Shown here in pieces: positions 16,952 to 24,148 of a stretch of 64,000 bases of DNA. Numbering within the stretch: position 1 is the stretch's first letter; the number at the start of each line of letters is the position of its first letter. Both the position numbers and the translations under genes were made by a program. The DNA is from Acidobacteriota bacterium. Lineage in GTDB: Bacteria; Acidobacteriota; Terriglobia; Bryobacterales; Bryobacteraceae. The DNA lies in contig CANIVU010000041.1 in the NCBI GenBank assembly GCA_947470805.1, positions 1-64,000 of the forward strand, given 5' to 3'. The notes below the pieces were generated by a model. The model saw nothing but the letters and a program-made list of their open reading frames with translations. It did not search any database and was not told where the DNA came from.

Positions 16952-17779
16952 ATGGGACCGCTGATTCCCCTCATCCTGTTACGTTGCATGCTCTCGGTCA
17001 TGCTCACGACAGTCGTGGTGGGGGCACTGATCTGGCTGGCGCCGGGCCGGGAGTTTACGAACACTTCGCTACATGGGTTTGGAGCGGAGATGGCGGCTCC
17101 GGCGGTGGAGTCCGGCTCCCTGTTTGTCTGGAAATACGCTGTCGGCCTGCTGTCGGGCGACGCGGGGATATCGACGAGCTTTCAGGCGCCGGTGGCCGGG
17201 CTGATCCGGGAGCGATTCGCGCTCTCCGCGCTTACACTGGCCCGCTCGTTCCTGATTTTATTGGCCGTCACCGGCGCATTGGCAGTGCTTTCGGTTCGCA
17301 GTCCGCTGGTCCGGTCGGCGGCGCGAGTGGGTACGGGTGTTTTGTATTCAATCCCAGTGGGAGTTCTGGCCTTGCCGCTCGCATATGTCGGATGGCCGGC
17401 GGAACTGTCCGTAGTGGCCGGTTCGCTGCCGAAGGCGTTTGCGCTTTTCGACGCTGTTTTGGAACGAACGGCCCGTGGCACGCACTTGGTCTGGATGCGC
17501 TCGATGGGGGTAGGGTGGGGCCCGGTGCTGTGGCACGGCATCCTTCGCTCCGCGCGCCCGGAACTGCTGGAGGTGATGGCGTTGTGGGTACCACTTCTGC
17601 TGGGGACGCTCATCGTTGTTGAAGTCATCTCCGGGCAGGCCGGCCTAGGGACCCTGGCGTGGCGGGCAGTGCAGGCGCGCGATCTGCCGCTTTTGGGGGC
17701 GATCACCATTCTGTTCGCGGTGGGTTCGTCGCTGGCGGCCGCGGCCGCCGCACTCTGTTCGCGGGAGGCGAGGCAGTGA
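16952..17779 (+). CDS. ABC transporter permease, OppB/DppB type
   Basis: The 275-residue membrane protein is the first permease of a peptide/nickel-type importer. It has an N-terminal helix (LILLRCMLSVMLTTVVVG), several further hydrophobic segments, and the cytoplasmic EAA-like loop (RSMGVGWGPVLWHGILRSA) that docks the ATPase. It is shorter than the usual 300-340 residues, mostly in the periplasmic loop. It starts 7 bp after the ankyrin gene, and its TGA overlaps the GTG of the next permease (GTGA). Confidence 0.88.
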   Translation: MGPLIPLILLRCMLSVMLTTVVVGALIWLAPGREFTNTSLHGFGAEMAAPAVESGSLFVWKYAVGLLSGDAGISTSFQAPVAGLIRERFALSALTLARSFLILLAVTGALAVLSVRSPLVRSAARVGTGVLYSIPVGVLALPLAYVGWPAELSVVAGSLPKAFALFDAVLERTARGTHLVWMRSMGVGWGPVLWHGILRSARPELLEVMALWVPLLLGTLIVVEVISGQAGLGTLAWRAVQARDLPLLGAITILFAVGSSLAAAAAALCSREARQ

Positions 17780-18561
17780 GGGTCGCGGCCGCCAGTCTCC
17801 TATTGTTCCTGCTACTGCTTCCCTTCTTCTGCAGTTGGACGGCCGACACGCAGGACCGCGAGCATCTGCTGGCGGCGCCGAATTCGATTCACTGGCTGGG
17901 AACGGACGTTGTGGGGCGAGACAATCTGGCGCGGTATGCGTTGGCGGCCCGCTTTTCGATTTTCGGCGGCGCGGCGGCCTCTGCCGTGGCCATCACGATT
18001 GGAGCGATCATCGCGGTTGGTTTCGCGGCATTACCGGAGCGGGTGGCGTTTCTGGCTTCGGCCTGCTTCGACACGATGCACGCGGTTCCCTGGTATCTGA
18101 TGGCATTTGTCCTACGCGCGATGGTTCCGCTGGACACAGCACCGTCGCGGATCGCCATCATCACTTTCTGCCTGCTGGCGGGGGTGGGGTGGGTCTCGAC
18201 GGCGCGCGTTGTCGCTTCGTCGCTTCGACAGCTCCGGCCCGCGCCGTGGGTCCGGTTCCCGGTCAGCACTGGCGTCTCCGCAGGGGCGGTGTTCGTCGGG
18301 CACCTGTTGCCGAATCTGTGGCCCATTCTGCGAGCCCAGTTTCTGCTACTCCTCCCCGCCATGCTGCTGGCGGAGACCTCACTGGGGCTGGTAGGCCTAG
18401 GATTTCCGGAACCGCTCCCGTCGCTTGGGGCGGCGATCGCGGAACTGATTCAGCCTGGCTGGCACTGGTGGAACCTGATCCCGTTCGCCGTATTGTCTGT
18501 ATCTGTTCTCTCCGTCCAAGCGCTTATCGGCCACATTCGGCCTGCTCCTGGCAACCTATGA
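17776..18561 (+). CDS. ABC transporter permease, OppC/DppC type
   Basis: The 261-residue second permease begins at a GTG overlapping the previous stop by 4 nt. The family N-terminal segment HWLGTDVVGRDNLARYALAA is clear, followed by membrane helices, an ALPERVAFLASACFDT segment and the C-terminal AETSLGLVGLGFPEPLPSLG motif typical of DppC/OppC. With the OppB-type partner it should form the membrane channel. A longer frame back to 17659 lies inside oppB and is not real. Confidence 0.88.
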   Translation: MRVAAASLLLFLLLLPFFCSWTADTQDREHLLAAPNSIHWLGTDVVGRDNLARYALAARFSIFGGAAASAVAITIGAIIAVGFAALPERVAFLASACFDTMHAVPWYLMAFVLRAMVPLDTAPSRIAIITFCLLAGVGWVSTARVVASSLRQLRPAPWVRFPVSTGVSAGAVFVGHLLPNLWPILRAQFLLLLPAMLLAETSLGLVGLGFPEPLPSLGAAIAELIQPGWHWWNLIPFAVLSVSVLSVQALIGHIRPAPGNL

Positions 18562-20147
18562 ACCTTCTTCGTTTCCTCTTCCTTTTTCCGGCAGTTCTGC
18601 TACCCGCGGCGGAGCTGCACTTTTCCATTCGATCCGATCCGCGCACACTCGATCCGCTGCAGGTCTCCGATCAGTCCTCCGAGGCGGTTCGATATCTCAC
18701 CACGGCGCGGCTGGCGCGGCTTCATCCGAAATCCGGCCGGGTGGAGCCGGAACTCGCCGCGAGTTGGTCCGTCCGCGATGGCAACCGAACGCTGGCCTTT
18801 CGCCTTCGCCGGGGAGTGCGCTTCTCCGATGGTTCAGCGCTTACGGTTCGCGATGTGACACAGACCGTGCAGGCCCTACTGGATCCTGCCCGCAAGCTGA
18901 CGGCAGGAGAAGAGATTCGGTCGCTTGGGATTGAGAGCGTATCAACCCCGAACAACGAGACGGTGGAGATCCGTTTTCGGCAACCGGTAGCCTCACCGGA
19001 GCGCTTCTTCACCGAATTCCCGATTGTCGCCGCGAGTTCCGGGACAAAACAGGCTCCGGTGCTGGGTCCGTTCGTACTGGAAGAGTACCAACGGGGTACG
19101 CGGCTTCGGTTCCGACGCAACCCCTACTACTTGAAATCGACCGTGGAGGGGCAGCGACTCCCGCGATTGGATTCGGTCGTACTGGAGATTCTTGCGACGC
19201 CGGAGTTGGAACGAGCGGCGTGGCATAGCGGGCGCATTCACCTGTTGGAATCGGTGGACGCAGCGCTTTTCGATGAACTCACCTCCTCTGGCGCGGCCCG
19301 GAACAACGGTGCATCTCCAGAGGCCGAGGTGTTATGGTTCAACCTCAATCCGGACGCGCCGATCTCCCCGGCTAAACAGCGCTGGTTTCAAAACCGTCTC
19401 TTCCGGCAGGCGGTATCGGGCCTGATACGGCGGGAGGATCTGGTCCGGATCGCATTCCGGTCCCGCGCGACGCCCGCCAGTGGGCCGTTCGCGGAGGGCT
19501 CGGCGTGGCTGCGTCCATCACGAGTGCAGGCGCGTCCCGACGGTGCAGCCATTTTGCGATCGCTGGAGGCAGCGGGATTCCACCGGGACCGTTCCGGCGC
19601 TCTGCGGGATGCCCAGGGGGAAGCGGTGGCGTTTTCGATAGCGACCAACGCATCGAACCGATCTCGAATGCAGATGCTGACTTTGATCCAGGCGGACCTG
19701 GCCCGCGCCGGTATCGCGGTCACCATCGCCGCACTGGATATGCCATCGCTGCTTGAGCGGATGTCGAAATCCAAGCAATACGACGCAATCCTACTGGGGC
19801 TGATCGGCGTCGATGACGATCCGAATCACCAGATGAACATCTGGCTAAGTTCCTCCGTCAACCATCCATGGCGTCCATCGCAAACAGCCCCGGCGACGTC
19901 GTGGGAGCGGGAGATCGATGAGCTACTGCGCAGCCAGTTTCGGGCAACATCGCAACAGGCGCGGCGCAAACTGCTGTGGCGGCTGCAGGAGATAATCGAA
20001 GACGAAAGATCCTTGATTTATCTGGTTCACCCGCACGTCCTGAGCGCAGCCTCTCCCCTGCTGCGATACCTGGATCCATCCGTTGGCAGGCCCCGGCTTT
20101 TCTGGAATATCGACGTGCTTGATGTCGCCACCAGCGGGGGCCGCTGA
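18558..20147 (+). CDS. extracellular solute-binding protein, family 5 (peptide type)
   Basis: The 529-residue protein starts at an ATG overlapping the permease stop (ATGA). A signal peptide (about 1-18, LLRFLFLFPAVLLPAA) without a lipobox cysteine precedes the SBP family 5 fold: RSDPRTLDPLQVSDQSSEA, then GVRFSDGSALTVRDVTQT, and LGLIGVDDDPN late in the protein. It delivers oligopeptides or similar ligands to the permease pair. Lack of a lipid anchor fits a periplasmic protein of a diderm. The ligand cannot be told from sequence. Confidence 0.9.
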   Translation: MNLLRFLFLFPAVLLPAAELHFSIRSDPRTLDPLQVSDQSSEAVRYLTTARLARLHPKSGRVEPELAASWSVRDGNRTLAFRLRRGVRFSDGSALTVRDVTQTVQALLDPARKLTAGEEIRSLGIESVSTPNNETVEIRFRQPVASPERFFTEFPIVAASSGTKQAPVLGPFVLEEYQRGTRLRFRRNPYYLKSTVEGQRLPRLDSVVLEILATPELERAAWHSGRIHLLESVDAALFDELTSSGAARNNGASPEAEVLWFNLNPDAPISPAKQRWFQNRLFRQAVSGLIRREDLVRIAFRSRATPASGPFAEGSAWLRPSRVQARPDGAAILRSLEAAGFHRDRSGALRDAQGEAVAFSIATNASNRSRMQMLTLIQADLARAGIAVTIAALDMPSLLERMSKSKQYDAILLGLIGVDDDPNHQMNIWLSSSVNHPWRPSQTAPATSWEREIDELLRSQFRATSQQARRKLLWRLQEIIEDERSLIYLVHPHVLSAASPLLRYLDPSVGRPRLFWNIDVLDVATSGGR

Positions 20148-20915
20148 GTGCTTCTGGAAACGGACTTGGAACTGTCTTACGGGAACCAGAAGATACTGGA
20201 CTGCTTCCGTTTGTCGATTGCGCCAGGCGAGATCGTGGGGCTGGCGGGGGAGAGCGGGAGTGGCAAGAGCTCCTTCGCCAACGCGCTGCTCGGTTTGTTA
20301 AAACCGCCGGCTGTCAGGATCACCGGGACAATGCGGTTCCGGGGCGAGGACCTGCGCGACCGTTCGGAGTCGCAGTGGCGGGCTGTTCGCGGAAGGGAGA
20401 TCGCGCTGATCCCGCAGTCGCCCCAGTCGGCCTTGAATCCTGCGCTTACGTTGGAATCGCAGGCGCGGCTGATCTGGCGGGCGCACAGCAATGAGCCATG
20501 GACGAAGGGGCGCGATCGGCTGCTTGCGTTGTTTAGCGGTTGCAACATTCCGGCCACCGACGAGTTCCTGCGCCGGTATCCAGCTGAGATCTCCGTTGGG
20601 CAGGCGCAGCGGGTCGTCATCTCGATCGCGGTGCTGCACGCTCCTTCGCTGCTGATCGGCGACGAAATCACCAGTTCGCTGGACACGCTGTCCCGCCACC
20701 ATGTGTTGCAAACGGTGAAGGGGGTGTTGCAATCGACACGAATGGCGATGCTGTTCCTATCGCACGATCTGACGGTCCTGCGGGCGTTCTGCGACACGAT
20801 CGCTGTATTGCATGACGGCCGGATCGTCGAGCAACAGAAGCCCGCGGAGTTGTTCCATTCCCCCCAGCATTCGTTCACCCGCCGGCTGGTGGACCTGACC
20901 GTCCAACCGATTTGA
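20148..20915 (+). CDS. ABC transporter ATPase, OppD/DppD type
   Basis: The 255-residue ATPase starts with GTG immediately after the binding-protein stop. It has Walker A GESGSGKSS (about 35-43), a Q-loop (IPQSPQSALNP), Walker B LLIGDEITSSLD and the H-loop LSHD. The signature is ISVGQ instead of LSGGQ, a notable change. Opp/Dpp systems usually carry two ATPases (D and F); only one is encoded here, so it may homodimerise or pair with a product encoded elsewhere. It is the last gene of the 13254-20915 run. Confidence 0.9.
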   Translation: MLLETDLELSYGNQKILDCFRLSIAPGEIVGLAGESGSGKSSFANALLGLLKPPAVRITGTMRFRGEDLRDRSESQWRAVRGREIALIPQSPQSALNPALTLESQARLIWRAHSNEPWTKGRDRLLALFSGCNIPATDEFLRRYPAEISVGQAQRVVISIAVLHAPSLLIGDEITSSLDTLSRHHVLQTVKGVLQSTRMAMLFLSHDLTVLRAFCDTIAVLHDGRIVEQQKPAELFHSPQHSFTRRLVDLTVQPI

Positions 20916-20929
20916 ATTTTACGCCCCCG

Positions 20930-22027
20930 CTACAGCGTCCAGCGGGCCAGGCGGAGTTGGGAGAACGGAGGCTCCGGCAGGGTGGCGGTGACGGTGCCGG
21001 AGCGCTTGGATTCGTACCAGAGGGTGAGGAGTTTGCCGGGGGCGACTTCAACGGTGGAGGGGTAGCCGATGTCGCCTTTGCCGTCGTTGGAGATGACGAT
21101 GGGCTCCGACCAGGTTTGGCCGTGGTCGCGGCTGAGGCGGGCGTGGTTGCCACGGGGGTCGCGGCGGTAGCCGTAGGTCATGACGAGGCAGCCGTCGGCG
21201 AGGCGGAGGAGGTGGCTGGGGAGGCCCCAGACGCCGATGGGGCGGGGGGCGGACCAGGTTTTGCCGCCGTCGGTGGATTCCGATTGGAGGGTTTCGCGGT
21301 CGTTGGCGGGGTTCTGGTTGCGGATGTGGGCGATCAAGCGGCCGTCGGCGGCTTGGACGGCGTGGAGTTCGTGGTAGTTGATGGCGGAGTCGCCGGGACG
21401 AGAGGGGATTTCGGCGAGCCAGCGCCAGGTGAGGCCATCGTCGGTGGATTCGCAGACGCCGATTTCGGCATTGGCGTCCCAAAGGCGTTTGCCGGCGTAG
21501 AGAAGGCGGCCGTCGCGGAGAGCGACGGGGCCGTGAGGGCTGTTGACGGGGACGCGATAGGGGGCCGACCAGTGGAGGCCGCCGTCGGTGGAGCGGATCA
21601 TCCAGGTGCCGAGGAGGGACTGGCGTTCCGCCGCGGTGGTGGCGCGTTGCACGCTTTGCCAGCGTTCGATGCGGGCGGGGTCCCAGCCCTTGGCTTCGGA
21701 GAGGATTTTTTCGTAGGCGAGGGAGGTGAAGGTGGTGACGAGGAGGGTGCCGCGCGGGGTTTCGACGATGCCGGCGTCGCGGTCGTCGATGGGGGTGTCC
21801 ATGATGATTTGGGGCCAACTCCAGGTTTGGCCGTTGTCTTTGGAGCGGCTGAATTCGACGCGGCCGAAGGGGTCGATGTGGCCTTCACGGCCGCCGGAGT
21901 AGGCGATGACGAGTTCGCCATTGGCGCGGCGGGCCATGGTGGGCCAGGCGTGATAGTACTGGGGCTGTTTGGAGATGACGGTGATGAGGGGGGCTTGGAG
22001 GAAGGCGCGGCGGTGCATTGTTGACAT
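20930..22027 (-). CDS. secreted sialidase/BNR-repeat protein
   Basis: The 365-residue protein has a short Sec/Tat-like N-terminus (MHRRAFLQAPLI) and five Asp-box (BNR) motifs of the form SxDxGxTW: KDNGQTW, STDGGLHW, STDDGLTW, STDGGKTW and SRDHGQTW. This is the six-bladed propeller of exo-sialidases and related neuraminidase-like proteins. Whether it cleaves sialic acid is unknown, as many BNR proteins of this group are uncharacterised. The start is probably the ATG at 22027 (or 22018); the longer frame to 22063 lacks support. It converges on the Opp ATPase. Confidence 0.8.
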   Translation of the reverse strand: MSTMHRRAFLQAPLITVISKQPQYYHAWPTMARRANGELVIAYSGGREGHIDPFGRVEFSRSKDNGQTWSWPQIIMDTPIDDRDAGIVETPRGTLLVTTFTSLAYEKILSEAKGWDPARIERWQSVQRATTAAERQSLLGTWMIRSTDGGLHWSAPYRVPVNSPHGPVALRDGRLLYAGKRLWDANAEIGVCESTDDGLTWRWLAEIPSRPGDSAINYHELHAVQAADGRLIAHIRNQNPANDRETLQSESTDGGKTWSAPRPIGVWGLPSHLLRLADGCLVMTYGYRRDPRGNHARLSRDHGQTWSEPIVISNDGKGDIGYPSTVEVAPGKLLTLWYESKRSGTVTATLPEPPFSQLRLARWTL

Positions 22028-22097
22028 GGTATCGCGGGGGTGCGGGCCGAACGCTGCTGGCATTCGGGTAAGATGTGGATGGCCAGCGCCGGGGGTA

Positions 22098-22454
22098 CTA
22101 GCGCGGTATGACTCTGATCCGCAGGGCGCGGCCTGCGAGCACAGAGAAGCGATCGAGAAGGGCCGGTCCGTGCTGGTTCACTGCAGCGAGAGTGTTGGCC
22201 GCATTTTCGTCGGGACCATCTTCTGGCGAGCGAATCAGAAGGACACCACAATGGGACTCATGGCTGCGGAAGACCAGTTCTCCAAAGTCCTTGTCGGCAG
22301 TCAGGAGGAGTGCCTGTTCGCGGCGTGCGATCTCGAGTACTGCCGCATCTCCGATTCCGGGTGAGGTCTCGGCTATGAATAGAACAACGTGCCCGGCGGC
22401 GCGAAGAGCGGATACAGTGGGGCCCTCGACGCTTTCGTCGGCCACCAGTTTCAC
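22098..22454 (-). CDS. DUF5615 PIN-like toxin
   Basis: The 118-residue protein starts MKLVADESVEGPTV and has TADKDFGELVF, the two acidic patches typical of DUF5615 (Mut7-C-like PIN fold) proteins, which act as the toxin (predicted RNase) of DUF433/DUF5615 modules. Its ATG overlaps the TGA of the antitoxin gene (22451-22454), the usual coupled order. The target RNA is unknown. Confidence 0.85.
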   Translation of the reverse strand: MKLVADESVEGPTVSALRAAGHVVLFIAETSPGIGDAAVLEIARREQALLLTADKDFGELVFRSHESHCGVLLIRSPEDGPDENAANTLAAVNQHGPALLDRFSVLAGRALRIRVIPR

Positions 22455-22690
22455 GATGCCACTCGCTCCAGGGGATACACAACCGACGCCTGGAGCGCCT
22501 GCGCGGCAAACGCCAGGGCGGCGCGGATGCCCTCGCGTGAAATGTGAGGATGCGCAAGGAGAATCTGCTCCTCGGACTGGCCGGCCGCGAATTTCTCCAG
22601 AAGCAACTCAACTGTAATTCGAGTGCCGCGAATGACCGGTTTACCCATCATGACATTTGGATTTGAAACGATTAGACCAGACTCTTGCAT
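22451..22690 (-). CDS. DUF433 antitoxin
   Basis: The 79-residue protein has the DUF433 hallmark MMGKPVIRGTRITVELLLE followed by a helix-turn-helix-like segment (SEEQILLAHPHISREGIRAA). In this family it is the DNA-binding antitoxin paired with a DUF5615 PIN-like toxin. GGAG precedes the ATG. It is the first gene of the two-gene module. Confidence 0.88.
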   Translation of the reverse strand: MQESGLIVSNPNVMMGKPVIRGTRITVELLLEKFAAGQSEEQILLAHPHISREGIRAALAFAAQALQASVVYPLERVAS

Positions 22691-22752
22691 GGCATGCTCC
22701 TACTTCTGAGTTTAGTTTAACGCCAGCGCACTACGCCGAGAGGGCCTGGTCG

Positions 22753-24144
22753 TCAGGCCACTACCGCTTTCACGACCTGACCATGAACGTCGGTGAGGCG
22801 GAAGTCGCGGCCGGCGTAGCGGAAGGTGAACTTTTCGTGTTCGAAGCCGAGGAGGTGGAGGAGCGTGGCGTGGAGGTCGTGGACGTGGACGCGGTCGACT
22901 TCGGAGCGGAAGCCGAATTCGTCCGTTGCGCCGTGGGCCATGCCGCCTTTGGCGCCGCCGCCGGCTAGCCAGACGGAGAAACCATACGAGTTGTGGTCGC
23001 GGCCGGCGGTGCCGGCGTTGGAGCCGAACGCGGGGAGTTCGACGACCGGCGTACGGCCGAATTCCCCGCCCCAGATGATCAGCGTGTCATCCAGCATGCC
23101 GCGTTGTTTCAGGTCCGTCAGCAGGGCGGCGATGGGTTGGTCCGACTCCTGGCCGAGCTGTTTGACGCGCTTGGCTACGTCGTCGTGAGTGTCCCAGGGT
23201 TGCCCCGCGCCGTGCCAGACCTGGACGACGCGGACGCCCTTTTCGAGCAGGCGGCGGGCCATGAGCATCTGGCGGCCGTGGAGCGTGTCGCCGTACATGT
23301 CGCGGATGTGTTGGGGTTCCTTCGAGAGATCGAAGACATCTTCGGCTTCCAGCTGCATGCGAAAGGCGAGTTCAAACGACTGGACGCGGGATTCGAGGGC
23401 TTCGTCTTCGGCGCGGGTCTGTTGATACTCGCGGTTCATGGCGGCGAGGAGGTCGAGTTGTGCCTTCTGCTGGGGACGGGTGGTGAGGCGGTTCTGGACG
23501 TTTTCGACGAGCTTATCGAGATCGGTTTCGCGGGTATCGATGTGGGTGCCCTGGTAGGCTCCTGGAAGGAAGGCCGACTTCCAGTTTTGCGCACCGCGGA
23601 TGGGCAGACCGCCGGGGCAGAGGGAGATGAAGCCAGGGAGGTTTTGGTTCTCCGACCCGAGGCCGTAGACGACCCAGGAGCCAAAGCTGGGACGGCTTTG
23701 TTGCTGCGCGCCGCAGTTCATCATCATGAGCGACGGTTCGTGGTTGGGCACTTCGGTGTGCATGCTGCGGATGACGCAGAGATCATCGGCGTGCTGGGCC
23801 ACTTTGGCGAAGACGTCGCTGATTTCGAGGCCCGATTTACCGTACTTCTTGAAGGCGAACGGGGACGGAAGGGCGGTGCCGGTTTTGCGTTCGGTGCGGA
23901 GGTGGACGGGCAGCGGCTGGCCGGCGTATTTCTGCAGGGCCGGTTTGTAGTCGAACGTGTCCATGTGCGACGGGCCGCCGTTGGCGAAGATGTGGATGAC
24001 GCGTTTGGCTTTGCCGGGGAATTGGGATTTGCGGGGCGCAAGCGGGCCGGCGAGGCCGGCTTGTTCGAAGACGCTCGCCAAGCCGACCAGGCCGAGGCCG
24101 GCGCCTACACGGCGGAAGAGATCGCGACGGTTTACTTGGTGCAT
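22753..24144 (-). CDS. DUF1501 family secreted protein
   Basis: The 463-residue protein begins with a Tat-like signal (NRRDLFRRVGAGLGLVGLAS) and has DUF1501 features: AKRVIHIFANGGPSHMDTFD, LIIWGGEFGRTPVVE, and GRDHNSYGFSVWLAGGG. The fold belongs to the alkaline-phosphatase/sulfatase superfamily, but no substrate is established. DUF1501 genes habitually accompany PSD1 genes in Planctomycetes and Acidobacteria; here the PSD1 stop is 4 nt before this ATG. The preferred start is 24144 because the Tat motif follows at once; 24171 would add nine residues. Confidence 0.9.
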   Translation of the reverse strand: MHQVNRRDLFRRVGAGLGLVGLASVFEQAGLAGPLAPRKSQFPGKAKRVIHIFANGGPSHMDTFDYKPALQKYAGQPLPVHLRTERKTGTALPSPFAFKKYGKSGLEISDVFAKVAQHADDLCVIRSMHTEVPNHEPSLMMMNCGAQQQSRPSFGSWVVYGLGSENQNLPGFISLCPGGLPIRGAQNWKSAFLPGAYQGTHIDTRETDLDKLVENVQNRLTTRPQQKAQLDLLAAMNREYQQTRAEDEALESRVQSFELAFRMQLEAEDVFDLSKEPQHIRDMYGDTLHGRQMLMARRLLEKGVRVVQVWHGAGQPWDTHDDVAKRVKQLGQESDQPIAALLTDLKQRGMLDDTLIIWGGEFGRTPVVELPAFGSNAGTAGRDHNSYGFSVWLAGGGAKGGMAHGATDEFGFRSEVDRVHVHDLHATLLHLLGFEHEKFTFRYAGRDFRLTDVHGQVVKAVVA

Positions 24145-24148
24145 GGGG

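Noticed and set aside
17835-18557. 5' extension of the binding-protein frame through the OppC permease gene
   Set aside because: The segment overlaps a real permease in another frame; signal peptide and ATGA overlap mark the true start at 18558.
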